A stretch of 64,000 nt of DNA from Rickettsiales bacterium (GTDB lineage: Bacteria > Pseudomonadota > Alphaproteobacteria > Rickettsiales > JALZUV01). The translations under genes and the position numbers were made by a program. Positions 26,691 to 36,372 of this stretch are shown here, one piece after another. A model generated the notes under the pieces. The model saw nothing but the letters and a program-made list of their open reading frames with translations. It was not told where the DNA came from and made no database searches. Within the stretch, counting starts at the first letter, position 1. Every line of letters starts with the position of its first letter. The stretch is from contig JAQXAR010000004.1 of the NCBI GenBank assembly GCA_029252805.1, forward strand, positions 1 to 64,000, in the 5' to 3' direction.

Positions 26691-28072
26691 TCATCATACC
26701 ATACGGGCGGCTGAGTCACTGCACCCATCGGATAGATCTTACCTTTAGGATCTACAGGAATGCGCGTTTTTGCCGGAATTCCAATAATTCCATTCGGATT
26801 TAAGATCACTTCTTGGCGCGGGTGAACGCGATACTGATTTCCATCTGAAACCCTTACAAAGCCATCCCGTCGGAATTTAGGTGTCACGCCCGGGGCTAGT
26901 TTAACTTCATAACCTTTTGCATCGGTGAAGCTACCTCCATTGGGCAAAGAGAAGTTCACTGCTGGCGGTCCTGTTTGACTAATAAACGAAATATTCGCAC
27001 CTAGCGGTAAGGTGATGTAGCTTTCATCAGGCGAAATAAAAGTGCTATTACCGACATTGTAAACATGCTTGCCTTTTTTCATAACCAGAGCAAAAAGCCT
27101 GTTTAAAATCCCCCAAAACTTTCCGTTCTGACAATCCTTATATTTAAATAATTTGCTTAATAAGTTCGTAATGCCGTTATTAATCTCATCCTTAAGATTA
27201 AAATCACCGAACAAACCATTTGTTGCATCATCGAGCTTTTGTTGAGCTTTCACTACCTCGCTACGCGCTGTATTTAAATGCCCCTGAACGGTCCCTAAAT
27301 GCTGATTTAGAGTTGCCGCGATTCCATCAATTTCAGCTTGCGGCGTTGCCGTATTCGTATTGATAAATTTATTCACTTGCGTACTGAGTAAACCCATACC
27401 TTGGTTTACAAGTCCTGTTACGGCTCCTCCTACAACAGGCATCTGGCCTAACAAACCCGAAATTTCGCTTCCAATACTCGTGAGCAATTGATTCGCTTGA
27501 TTACTCGGAATTGCCCCCCCAGCTTGAAACGTTGATACAAGCCCGCCTAATTGGTTCATATAACCTTGAATTTTATTCATCCGAGCATTGATCTCAGCTA
27601 TAGGAGTTGGAATGTTTATTTTTGCTTTGCCAAGTAAGTTTTGCATGGCCGATTGCGCGAACGAAGTCAATGCACCACACGGAATTTCTCTCTCATTCAA
27701 CTCACCAAACACTCCAACAGGTTCATTAAATTTTGGATTCTTTGCGGGATCATATCCGGGCGGAGAATCACTACCATCTGTATATTTACGCATGGTATTA
27801 GGGCATTGGTGCTTAGTTCCTGGGCGACAAGGAGCACCTGGATGGCTATTGCCTACCGCTGTTACAATGGGTGCTGCCCCCATTTGATTGCGCAGGTAAA
27901 GCGGCATATCCCCACGCCCCTTACAATCAAGAACAGCAGCACGAGTAGCCCCGCCTGCTGAAATTTCATTAAGCGACATTCCTGATTGGATCATTTCTTT
28001 ACAGGTCGTCGCAGGGGCTGCCTGTAGCATATTTGGCAGCAGCATCGTTAAAACTATAGCTAAACGTACCAT
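26669..28072 (-). CDS. Exported protein of the secreted trio, third gene (467 aa)
   Basis: Not recognised. The N-terminal signal peptide (VRLAIVLTMLLPNMLQAAP) is followed by a Cys-containing region with four or five cysteines up to residue 133. A helical middle (about 150-300) resembles a coiled, Gly/Gln-rich segment. A beta-rich C-terminal part (about 330-467) follows the last Cys (KDCQNGKF). The ATG overlaps the stop of the 1514-residue gene by one base (TGATG), so the two are translationally coupled. It overlaps murU tail to tail by 22 nt. The operon is divergent from the second virB8-virB9 pair. Confidence 0.72.
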   Translation of the reverse strand: MVRLAIVLTMLLPNMLQAAPATTCKEMIQSGMSLNEISAGGATRAAVLDCKGRGDMPLYLRNQMGAAPIVTAVGNSHPGAPCRPGTKHQCPNTMRKYTDGSDSPPGYDPAKNPKFNEPVGVFGELNEREIPCGALTSFAQSAMQNLLGKAKINIPTPIAEINARMNKIQGYMNQLGGLVSTFQAGGAIPSNQANQLLTSIGSEISGLLGQMPVVGGAVTGLVNQGMGLLSTQVNKFINTNTATPQAEIDGIAATLNQHLGTVQGHLNTARSEVVKAQQKLDDATNGLFGDFNLKDEINNGITNLLSKLFKYKDCQNGKFWGILNRLFALVMKKGKHVYNVGNSTFISPDESYITLPLGANISFISQTGPPAVNFSLPNGGSFTDAKGYEVKLAPGVTPKFRRDGFVRVSDGNQYRVHPRQEVILNPNGIIGIPAKTRIPVDPKGKIYPMGAVTQPPVWYDDYISSLK

Positions 28073-31000
28073 CAGAACTTCATCTCTCTCACGTCAAGTC
28101 GTGGACGATAAATGATGACGTTATTCCATTGACGTTCAACACAATGACCAAGCTCAGGGTCATCACAATAATAGGTCGCGGCCACTTGCTCTTCAATAAG
28201 CACCTGAACATACTCGGGCAAGTCTTTCTTACTCGGATAAAGCCTTCGGTTCGCACCACGCCCTGAATAACTCGTACCTCCACAAGCATCTGGGTATTTC
28301 CCGTTATTAGATTCACTCACTTCTACAAAGTTAAGGTCCTTAGGGTTGTTCACGTTTCGTGTCGCTTCAACAAACGCCACATGCGGCAATCCACCCTTAC
28401 CGGCGGGCCAAATTAAAATATCATGCTTCTGTGCCTTATCAAGGCCACCCATAATAATACTCCCCGACTTAGGCGACCCATAAGCATACGGGAATTGCTG
28501 ATTCTTACCAATCACCTGGCCCGTTCTTGCGTCATCACGATTGGCAGGCGTACTCACATAACCACGCCATATTAAAGGGGCCTCCTGTCGGATTTGTTCA
28601 ATCATATCTTTGCTATCTTGCGTTTTTTCACTGACCTTAGTCGGCGTAGAAAGTGCCGCTCCCAGTAAGGTTAAGACTTTTTCTTCACTTGATTGCTTTT
28701 TAAAGGTTTTCTCATACTGACAGAGACAACTGAGACCATGCGTACGGAAACAGTTCGCTTGATACATTTTTAATTCAGCCCATTCGGAGCCCGCAAGCGA
28801 TGGGAATTTTCTATCTTGTGGAATGGTCTTACTGCCGTTTTTACCGTCCTTCCAATCCTGCATGGTCATACAGCTATCGCCAATACCCGCGCCACCGCCA
28901 TAGCGGCAAAGCTGTGCTTTACGGCCATGGATCGAGTTATAATCTCGGCCAACACCCATTACAGCGTCATTTTGTCCCCAATCACACCAATAGTCTGGAT
29001 CTTTCTTCGGTTGGAAGGCTTCTCCCCCTGTATCCCACCAACGCATATACGGACGATGGTTTTTAAAATATTCACGGAAGCCGTGCCCATCAGCAGGATC
29101 TTCATCTGCATATTTTTTCTTCCATTTTTCGACATTCTTACCAAATTTTCCTCCAATGCTGGATGGAACATAAAGTCCAGAGCCCAGTCTCTTTTTCGGC
29201 GTCTTATCATCCGTTCTAAAGTCCCCTTTGCGGGTACGAATTTTTAAGAAATTAACACTGTAAATTGGCTTCGCAGCATCACCGCAAATCTTATCAATGT
29301 TTTTCTTCTCACACTTTTCCGCATCCGATTTTGACTCTTTATCAATATTGATATCGTCTTTAGCCTTCTCACCTTGATTATCACAGGTGTACTCTTCTTT
29401 AGCTTTTTTGCATAATGCCGGATCCCCTTTATGGTTAAACCGCGTACTGCATACTGGCCAGTTTTTACCTACTGCCGTTGGACCCCATTCAGGTTCTTCT
29501 TTTTTATTATCACCCGAACGTGTGCGTTCCAATGATTCGGCCCTAGCGGCACGACCACATTTGTTGCATGCTATTGTGTAGAAGGCGACTTTCTTAAGTT
29601 GTTTCTTCATTTCCTTACATGAAGGCCCATCTGTAACACCGAAGTACGTTTCAACAGCACAACCAACAGCAGCCACCGCAGCGAGTGCCGCATGTTTTGC
29701 AATTTTTGGACATGAGTTACATATCTCGTCACCATAATCACAATCTGAATTCTTACCGGAAGCCCTGCAATATTTCTTCCTATAATGTTTCCAATTGATC
29801 TTATACTCGTCCCAGAATGCTTTTTCATTCGTATCAATCTGGCATCCCATGCAGAGGCGGTAATCTTTATAACGGAAGCGTAGGAGGTCTACCTCCACCG
29901 CAGAACAATAGATAGTGCACCCAAATTCCCAATACCCTTTTTTCTGCTTTTTACTAGGGACACAGAAATATTTCTTTGATTTTGGCACGGCATCGCCACC
30001 TAAAGGGTTTGGAGTCGGTGTGCTGAGATAAACAGAAAAGTTCGTTTTACTCTCTGTTACATCACCAAATAAATTACGATCTGTCAATAAGGTAGTATCC
30101 GACAGTTCCGCAATGTCATAGCGCGGCGAAAATGGATGTAGCGGATCAATAATCCGTTCTACAGGGTGATCAGCGTATGCATTAATTGATTTTGTAAGCT
30201 TATCAACCCCCGGAAGACTCAAAAGGTTATTCATTTTATTATAACCCGTCTTCAACTCAACATCACTACTGTTGCTCCAAGTCTTAGATGGCCACTTAAT
30301 TTTACGTTCGGGCCAATTATCTTTACGGAACTCATCCGCCTCTTTATTTGCATCGGAATTCTCGTGACGATCATATTTAATCCACGGCATATAATCATCT
30401 TTAAGCAAGCCTTTATACGAACGTTTCAGATAATCCCTTACATCATATTCTCCTTCTCCGAACCCAATACGCTTTGCTCTAAACGGCTGACAAAAACGTG
30501 GAGATTTCCCCACTTCGCCTTTATCCCGGTTATAAATATAATCTGGGTTAAATGATTTTTGCGAAATATGCTGATTGGCACAACTATCAAGCATTAAGCG
30601 CACCCAATAAGCCGGCTTACATTCAGCAGCCGCTGACTTGCTAGGCTTCATTAATTTCTCAATTTCCTTGAATTGGCCCGCTAATAGAAGCTGCTCAAGT
30701 TTTTTCTTTATATCACTACCACCACCGACTAACGAACCAACAGCTCCGCCTATGGCACCCCCAAGGCCTGCTAAAATTTGGCCAGAGAATTTATCTATAT
30801 ATTTCTTATATTCTTTATTTTTCCATAGGATAGAATTAAGTTCCCAATCATTCTTTAATCCACATTTAGGCAAAGGGTTGAAGCAACCAAACGCGCCTCG
30901 GAAAATATCATAAGCATTATCTTCAAGTTTATCTTTTGGGACCCTACGAAGATTCTGACTGCCTGGGCACATATCACGATAGCGCCATCCATTATCCAGC

Positions 31001-32616
31001 TCCAAAGTCGATAGGCGTTCTGTGTTTTTAGGAACGATACACGATAGTTTCTTTGAAGATTTATCATATTGCGGCAACGACCCAGCGATTCCAGGGAAGG
31101 GCAATTCATCTTCCATTAGCGTTCGTCCATAAATCTCATAATCATGATCGACACCCAGGGTCCCTATAAAGCACATATCACGATAGCGATTATCCTGACA
31201 CGGCTCGCTTACTTCATCATCGCCGCCGCCAAAGCCGCCAACAAGACTGCTAATGACGCCGCAGCCTTTCTTCGGGTTATCCATTCGGTAAGCACCGGCT
31301 CTTGTTTTCTCACCGGGCTTATTAATCTCATAATCATGATGATCCTTATCTAAGTAACGATCACGATTATTCGTCGGTGGTTTATATTCAAAATATTGTT
31401 TCACGCGGTCCGTAAATTCTTTGCCACCCGAATTCGCACCTTTTAGAAGTATATTGCTATCACATTCAACTTCCGGACATTTATATTTTTCACTTATTCG
31501 CTTGGCTTTACAAAGCAGTCCAAATCCTGGGCCTACACTTACGAGATCACGAGACCCGCCACCACCGCCCAAGCCATTCACTAGACCGTCAATACCGCCT
31601 AACCCTAGCTGATCAAGAGCAGCATTAACCCCTGAGTTTGCAAGCCCCGAAACCGCTCCTGCAAGATCACCATTTTTGAGTTTATTCAATGCATCTTCAA
31701 CTTTATCGCGCATCGGCCCTAAAGGTAGCTTATCCAGCAACTTACCTAGCGCCTCTTCTGCTAATTTTTTTAATTCATCTTTAGCTTTCGCTAAAACGCC
31801 ATCAGCATATGCAGTAATAACTCCTGTCACCTTTTCGCGTAAATCTCCGAAATTCGGCAACATACCGCATATAGAATCTAGTTTTGATTTTATGCCCGCA
31901 AGTTTACTCATATCGAGATTCTTGATTTTACCCAGAAGCCCCGTAATGTCACTTCCTAGAGTCTCTGGGTTCATGGCTTTATCGAGAAGGTCCTTGGCTT
32001 TATCTATCTCCTTCATCACGCCTTCTTTTTCAAGAAACCCTGCTAGATCTTTTTGCGCCTTTTCTACCGCACCAGGCACTTCGGGCCATTTGGCAATTAA
32101 ATCCGATATCTTTTTCTGCTGTTTAACATAGTTTGCTTTTTTGTTCGGATCAGCTTCCTGAGCTAGTTTATCTCCATATTTTTTGTGAAGCGTCCTGAGT
32201 TTTGCATCAAATGCCGGCAGACTCTGGGCACTCAAAACTCCATCAATCATCCCCCCTAAAACACCCGTTGCCTCAAAGCTGGGGTTTTGAAGGATATTAT
32301 CCAAATTACTTAACTGATCTGTCACTTTATCAGGATGAAAACCATCCAACATAGGGCTGATTTGATCTAAATTATTATAAAGATCATCATCAGTCATTCC
32401 CATTAAATTTGTAGCAAAATCAAGAGTTTTTCGAACATCTTTGATGCCCGGAACGGGAGGAATCAGCTTCAACAAGTCTGTTGGACTCTTATTACAGCCA
32501 GGAATTTGCAGTTGCGCATGGGCAGAAAAAGCAAATAACAGAACGAAGCAAAGGAGAAAGAGGCTTAACCCTCTAACTCCTTTATGTTTAAAATCGCATG
32601 CTTCGTTTTTAGCCAT
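28072..32616 (-). CDS. Large Cys-rich exported protein with CHAP/NlpC-like C terminus (1514 aa)
   Basis: Not recognised as a whole. A signal peptide (LFLLCFVLLFAFSAHAQ) precedes a helical, Lys-rich region to about residue 330. A Gly-rich patch (LVNGLGGGGGSRD) and a long Cys-rich region (about 370-1300, with many CxxC-like pairs) follow. The last 120 residues resemble a CHAP or NlpC/P60 fold: HDILIWPAGKGGLPHVAFVE, then VEVSESNNG. The His is in place, but no Cys sits at the expected nucleophile position upstream (QQFPYAYGSP instead), so activity is doubtful. It is probably periplasmic or surface-exposed, with disulfides. It is the middle gene of an operon divergent from virB8-virB9. Confidence 0.75.
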   Translation of the reverse strand: MAKNEACDFKHKGVRGLSLFLLCFVLLFAFSAHAQLQIPGCNKSPTDLLKLIPPVPGIKDVRKTLDFATNLMGMTDDDLYNNLDQISPMLDGFHPDKVTDQLSNLDNILQNPSFEATGVLGGMIDGVLSAQSLPAFDAKLRTLHKKYGDKLAQEADPNKKANYVKQQKKISDLIAKWPEVPGAVEKAQKDLAGFLEKEGVMKEIDKAKDLLDKAMNPETLGSDITGLLGKIKNLDMSKLAGIKSKLDSICGMLPNFGDLREKVTGVITAYADGVLAKAKDELKKLAEEALGKLLDKLPLGPMRDKVEDALNKLKNGDLAGAVSGLANSGVNAALDQLGLGGIDGLVNGLGGGGGSRDLVSVGPGFGLLCKAKRISEKYKCPEVECDSNILLKGANSGGKEFTDRVKQYFEYKPPTNNRDRYLDKDHHDYEINKPGEKTRAGAYRMDNPKKGCGVISSLVGGFGGGDDEVSEPCQDNRYRDMCFIGTLGVDHDYEIYGRTLMEDELPFPGIAGSLPQYDKSSKKLSCIVPKNTERLSTLELDNGWRYRDMCPGSQNLRRVPKDKLEDNAYDIFRGAFGCFNPLPKCGLKNDWELNSILWKNKEYKKYIDKFSGQILAGLGGAIGGAVGSLVGGGSDIKKKLEQLLLAGQFKEIEKLMKPSKSAAAECKPAYWVRLMLDSCANQHISQKSFNPDYIYNRDKGEVGKSPRFCQPFRAKRIGFGEGEYDVRDYLKRSYKGLLKDDYMPWIKYDRHENSDANKEADEFRKDNWPERKIKWPSKTWSNSSDVELKTGYNKMNNLLSLPGVDKLTKSINAYADHPVERIIDPLHPFSPRYDIAELSDTTLLTDRNLFGDVTESKTNFSVYLSTPTPNPLGGDAVPKSKKYFCVPSKKQKKGYWEFGCTIYCSAVEVDLLRFRYKDYRLCMGCQIDTNEKAFWDEYKINWKHYRKKYCRASGKNSDCDYGDEICNSCPKIAKHAALAAVAAVGCAVETYFGVTDGPSCKEMKKQLKKVAFYTIACNKCGRAARAESLERTRSGDNKKEEPEWGPTAVGKNWPVCSTRFNHKGDPALCKKAKEEYTCDNQGEKAKDDINIDKESKSDAEKCEKKNIDKICGDAAKPIYSVNFLKIRTRKGDFRTDDKTPKKRLGSGLYVPSSIGGKFGKNVEKWKKKYADEDPADGHGFREYFKNHRPYMRWWDTGGEAFQPKKDPDYWCDWGQNDAVMGVGRDYNSIHGRKAQLCRYGGGAGIGDSCMTMQDWKDGKNGSKTIPQDRKFPSLAGSEWAELKMYQANCFRTHGLSCLCQYEKTFKKQSSEEKVLTLLGAALSTPTKVSEKTQDSKDMIEQIRQEAPLIWRGYVSTPANRDDARTGQVIGKNQQFPYAYGSPKSGSIIMGGLDKAQKHDILIWPAGKGGLPHVAFVEATRNVNNPKDLNFVEVSESNNGKYPDACGGTSYSGRGANRRLYPSKKDLPEYVQVLIEEQVAATYYCDDPELGHCVERQWNNVIIYRPRLDVREMKF

Positions 32617-32635
32617 GCAGCTTACAGTCCTTTAT

Positions 32636-33679
32636 TTATTTAACTTGAGAGGCGCGCTTAATAACGTCAGCACCCGGTAAATCATCATCATCATCTTCTT
32701 CATCATAATTATAATCTGTAGACTCTAACAGTTGAGCAATCATTTGACCATCAAACCCAGGCAATAGCTTACCTTTCATCATAAGAGGGTTAAGGGCTGC
32801 CTTCATGACTTGATTTGGAATATCCTTACGTGAGTGCTCATTGAGCAAATTCATCACTTTGCGAATTTTATTTTTTTCTTTAAGCGAAGCGCTTGCATGC
32901 ACTGAGCGAAGTTTTTCGTCCATTTTATACATCGCTTTTTTCATTTTACGGCCACCATTCTTACCGAAATCATTGATCACCTTGGTCATCACCTCAGTTC
33001 CCTCGACTCGACGGGCGACTTGTAGGACGCTTAACTCTCTTTCTGATTTCTGCATCACCTCCAAATTCGCCATGATTGGCGCCGTATTAGATTGTGCCAG
33101 TTTATTCAATACAGCCGTAATCGCTGGCTTATCTGCAGGCGCCTCAGAGAGCCTCAGAATCGTATTCATTGCTTCAATATAACGAATAATGCCAGCAAGA
33201 TCGGCCGTCGGTAGGTTGCTACCCAAATTATTAATACGCTTTGCAACCGCCTTACCCATTTCATCAACGAGTTTATCACGCGTTAATCCAGTCAACGGCG
33301 GTGTCTTCGGAGGTGTCGTTGGAGGGTTTGGGTTCGTCCGAGGTGTCGCTGGAGGTCTCATTGAGGGTGACGAGTTCGTCCGAGGCGTCGCTGGAGGTGG
33401 ATTGGACTTCGTCGGAGGTGCCGTTGGACTGCTCGACGTAGAACCACTTCGATTAGGCAGCGCCTTACAGCCGATTGTATTACCATTCGTACAAGCCATA
33501 CCTTGTTTCAGTTGATTTTTGTAAGTATCGAGCAAATTCTTGCCCGCGCCAGAGCCTGTTGCACTGCCACCTTTGCCAATACTGTTTAACAAATCAGCTT
33601 GAGTTGTATTTACTTGAGCACTCGCTGTAGTCAATCCTGCGAATAGAACCATCAAAAAACTTATATAAAATTGACGCAT
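32636..33679 (-). CDS. Exported protein of the secreted trio, first gene (347 aa)
   Basis: Not recognised. Signal peptide MRQFYISFLMVLFAGLTTASA, then a Gly/Ser-rich stretch, one Cys pair (MACTNGNTIGCKAL), and a Pro/Thr/Asn-rich repeat (PPATPRTN units, about residues 75-125). A helical C-terminal domain with a strongly acidic end (DEEDDDDDLP) follows. The repeated PPATPRTN units are visible as imperfect DNA repeats at about 33300-33420. It is 19 nt upstream of the 1514-residue gene and is the likely first gene of the operon. Confidence 0.72.
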   Translation of the reverse strand: MRQFYISFLMVLFAGLTTASAQVNTTQADLLNSIGKGGSATGSGAGKNLLDTYKNQLKQGMACTNGNTIGCKALPNRSGSTSSSPTAPPTKSNPPPATPRTNSSPSMRPPATPRTNPNPPTTPPKTPPLTGLTRDKLVDEMGKAVAKRINNLGSNLPTADLAGIIRYIEAMNTILRLSEAPADKPAITAVLNKLAQSNTAPIMANLEVMQKSERELSVLQVARRVEGTEVMTKVINDFGKNGGRKMKKAMYKMDEKLRSVHASASLKEKNKIRKVMNLLNEHSRKDIPNQVMKAALNPLMMKGKLLPGFDGQMIAQLLESTDYNYDEEDDDDDLPGADVIKRASQVK

Positions 33680-33772
33680 TACATGACACTCCCAGTATTT
33701 TTATACTTCATTATCTAAATGATCGCACATAAACATTTCATTTCTATGACAGTTAGGGGTAATTATTAAACC

Positions 33773-34537
33773 ATGGAGGATATCAGACAGCAGTTAGATA
33801 CCAGTGCCATTCGCAAGTCGGTGGCAGATGAAAGCTATTTTGTTAATGCAAAGCAATGGTTTGATGAGATTTACCACCGCCCTCTTGTCGAACGAAGCTT
33901 CTTTATCCTCATTATGGCACTTTCTGCACTCACTATCTTCTTCTCTGCCATCACCTACCTTTCAATGCTACCTTTATCGCGTACCGTGCCTTATACGATC
34001 TACAGCGATGATTTGGCAGAAGAGTTGCCTATTATCAGTAAATTACGAAGCAAACCCGCTGAAGATATTAATGTTGCGGTTGCCCGGTTCTTGCTCTCAA
34101 ACTATCTGAAAGAACGCGAAGCCTTCCGTTATGATGTGACAAAATTAGAATGGCAGTTCAACCGTATCCGCAGCACAAGCGGAGAAAAAGAATTTCAACG
34201 ATACCAACGCTTTATTAATCCTGAGAACCCTAGCAGCCCTTTCAACAAATATGGAAGATCGGCGACCCGTACGGTCTCTATCTATGATATCCGGATGGAT
34301 CTTGCTAGCTACCCAAGCCGCGCAACCCTTTACTTCACCACCAATGTTGCACGGGGCAAGCAGCAACAACAAAATAATTGGGTCACGAATATTACTTTTC
34401 GTTTCCCCAAACTTACGGTAGACCAGAATACCAATGAGGTTTTGCAATGGAATACGGCAAAGGAAACGTATGAACTCGCAGAAAAAATCGATTTTCGGGT
34501 AGGTCAATATAATGTGCAGGAAGTGACACACAGATAA
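33773..34537 (+). CDS. virB8: VirB8-like type IV secretion protein, second copy
   Basis: Bitopic inner-membrane protein of 254 residues. A cytoplasmic N terminus of about 40 residues precedes one membrane segment (FFILIMALSALTIFFSAITYL), then a periplasmic NTF2-like domain with the VirB8 pattern (NVAVARFLLSNYLKEREAF, FRYDV, then SRATLYFTTNVA). VirB8 nucleates the channel at the inner membrane. Only 3 nt separate it from virB9, and lipB follows. It is divergent from the VirB8 in the main cluster (60301-61008), like the duplicated VirB8 of the Rickettsiales rvh system. The start is the ATG at 33773. Confidence 0.88.
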   Translation: MEDIRQQLDTSAIRKSVADESYFVNAKQWFDEIYHRPLVERSFFILIMALSALTIFFSAITYLSMLPLSRTVPYTIYSDDLAEELPIISKLRSKPAEDINVAVARFLLSNYLKEREAFRYDVTKLEWQFNRIRSTSGEKEFQRYQRFINPENPSSPFNKYGRSATRTVSIYDIRMDLASYPSRATLYFTTNVARGKQQQQNNWVTNITFRFPKLTVDQNTNEVLQWNTAKETYELAEKIDFRVGQYNVQEVTHR

Positions 34538-34540
34538 ACT

Positions 34541-35314
34541 ATGATGCGTCTTTTTACTCTATCATTGCTTCTGAGCGGGCTATTCTTGCTCTCTCCCAGT
34601 GCTGCGGACGCTTTAAAGTCGCCGCGCCCTCAAGGCGTTGATGGCCGCATTCATACCATCATGTATGCGCCGGATGAGGTGTTCAAATTTACCGGCCATT
34701 ACGGCTATCAGTCCAGTATTTTGCTAGATGTGGGCGAAGAAATTCAAACGATTTCTATGGGTGACTCCGTACCATGGCAGATCACGCCTTCTGGAAACCG
34801 AATCTTTTTAAAGCCAGTCGAACAGGACGCGCAAACCAACATGACACTGCTGACCAATAAGCGTACTTACTTATTTGAATTGCACGCAGAAGAAGCGGAA
34901 AGCATTGAAGACCCTAATCTAATTTGGGTGATGAAATTCATTTATCCGACTCAGACCTTCGTGAGCAAGAAAAAGAAAAAAGAGAAGTTGCGGAAACCTG
35001 AAATAGACGGGTATGAGAATTTCAATTTCAACTATTCCATTCGTGGCTCTCAAATCTTCGCTCCGGTCAAAATCTATGATGATGGCGAATTTACCTATTT
35101 CGAGTTCCGCGATAAAAACGCCTCAATTCCAGCATTTTACCATGTAGATGCTCAAAATAACGAGGCGCTGATCAACTTCCGAGCGCGTGGCGATAAAATT
35201 ATCGTTGAACGAGTCTCTAGTCGTTTCACCCTGCGCCATGGCAATGAAATTGTCTGCGTCTATAATGAAGCTCTGGCGCGAAGCAGCAGACAAACGCCAC
35301 CGCAAATGCGCTAA
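34541..35314 (+). CDS. virB9: VirB9-like type IV secretion protein with both domains, second copy
   Basis: 257 residues: signal peptide (LFTLSLLLSGLFLLSPSAADA), N-terminal domain (GRIHTIMYAPDEVFKFTGHY, then GDSVPWQITPSGNRIFLKP), and an intact C-terminal outer-membrane domain (FAPVKIYDDGEFTYFEF, ALINFRARGDKIIVERV, HGNEIVCVYN). It would form the outer-membrane core ring with VirB7 and VirB10. Unlike the VirB9 in the main cluster, it keeps the C-terminal domain. It lies 3 nt after virB8 and overlaps lipB by one base (TAATG). Confidence 0.9.
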   Translation: MMRLFTLSLLLSGLFLLSPSAADALKSPRPQGVDGRIHTIMYAPDEVFKFTGHYGYQSSILLDVGEEIQTISMGDSVPWQITPSGNRIFLKPVEQDAQTNMTLLTNKRTYLFELHAEEAESIEDPNLIWVMKFIYPTQTFVSKKKKKEKLRKPEIDGYENFNFNYSIRGSQIFAPVKIYDDGEFTYFEFRDKNASIPAFYHVDAQNNEALINFRARGDKIIVERVSSRFTLRHGNEIVCVYNEALARSSRQTPPQMR

Positions 35315-35955
35315 TGCCTGAGTGGATTACATCCCCTTCCCTTATTGATTACGAAACGGCACATGAAACCATGCTGCAGCGTGTCGAAGGGATTATCAAT
35401 GGCGAGGCAGGTGAGCTGCTCTGGGCGCTGGAACACCCTCCGCTTTACACGGCTGGCAGTAGCGCTCAAATCAGCGATTTACTCACCCCTGAGAAATTCC
35501 CTGTCTATGATGCAGGACGCGGCGGACAATATACCTATCATGGCCCCGGTCAGCGCATCGTTTATACGATGCTTAACCTCAAAGCGCGTATGCAGCCTAA
35601 ACCTGATATACGCCGCTATGTATGTTTGTTGGAAGAGTGGATTATCAACAGCCTAGCCCGCTGCGGCGTAACAGGCGAACGCCGCGAAGGCCGCATTGGC
35701 ATTTGGGTCGTACAGCCGGATGGGCGCGAAAATAAAATCGCAGCGCTTGGTATTCGTGTAAAGAAATGGGTCTGCTTTCATGGCATCGCCATTAACGTGA
35801 GCCCTGATCTCTCACATTTTTCTGGCATCGTCCCTTGCGGGATTCACGAACATGGAGTGACCTCGCTCAGCGCTTTAGGCAAAGACGTTTCGATGGATGA
35901 ACTTGATATTATTTTGAAAGAAGAATTCGAAAAACTAGAATGGGTAGCGACTTAA
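35314..35955 (+). CDS. lipB: Octanoyltransferase
   Basis: Transfers octanoyl from acyl carrier protein to lipoyl domains, the first step of lipoate synthesis. At 213 residues it is full length. The family motifs are present: LLWALEHPPLYTAG, then RGGQYTYHGPGQRIVY, and the catalytic Lys/Cys region AALGIRVKKWVCFHGIAINV...FSGIVPCGI. It starts inside the stop codon of virB9 and so is transcribed with the T4SS pair. The association is probably only positional. Confidence 0.96.
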   Translation: MPEWITSPSLIDYETAHETMLQRVEGIINGEAGELLWALEHPPLYTAGSSAQISDLLTPEKFPVYDAGRGGQYTYHGPGQRIVYTMLNLKARMQPKPDIRRYVCLLEEWIINSLARCGVTGERREGRIGIWVVQPDGRENKIAALGIRVKKWVCFHGIAINVSPDLSHFSGIVPCGIHEHGVTSLSALGKDVSMDELDIILKEEFEKLEWVAT

Positions 35956-36015
35956 AGCCCCTATGTGAGCTTTCTGTCGACTCTATTGTCCCTTAGGCAC
36001 TGGAGTAATTTTCGC

Positions 36016-36303
36016 TTATTTCGCTAATTGGTGATTTTCTTGCTCGCGCATATGGCCTGCAATCTTTTCCTCAATCAACCTACCGCATATCTTTTTCAAA
36101 AAGATCGCACAGTTTGAATCTAAAGATTCCATCTTCGGTTTAAACTTATTTCTCATCACGTCCGAGGTGAACTTGGCACGAATCGTCAAATAATCTTCTT
36201 CGTTTAAATGCTCGGCATTATCAAAATAGCTCCCCGCCTTCTCTTTGACCCAATCAAAGGTGATTAACTTACCAACGGCATCTATAATTTCAGGTGAATT
36301 CAA
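36016..36303 (-). CDS. Small uncharacterised protein (about 95 aa)
   Basis: Not recognised. A helical, charged protein with one aromatic-rich segment (ITFDWVKEKAGSYFDNAEHL) and a Lys-rich C-terminal half. I chose the TTG at 36303, which has AAAGGAA about 8-12 nt upstream. A longer frame back to 36396 would overlap the start of the divergent DUF6356 gene and adds a sequence unlike the rest. Confidence 0.5.
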   Translation of the reverse strand: MNSPEIIDAVGKLITFDWVKEKAGSYFDNAEHLNEEDYLTIRAKFTSDVMRNKFKPKMESLDSNCAIFLKKICGRLIEEKIAGHMREQENHQLAK

Positions 36304-36372
36304 AACGCATTTCCTTTCAAAGAGTGACTTATCTATAGTATAGAGCAAAGAGGTTAACCGAAGGTAAAAGTA

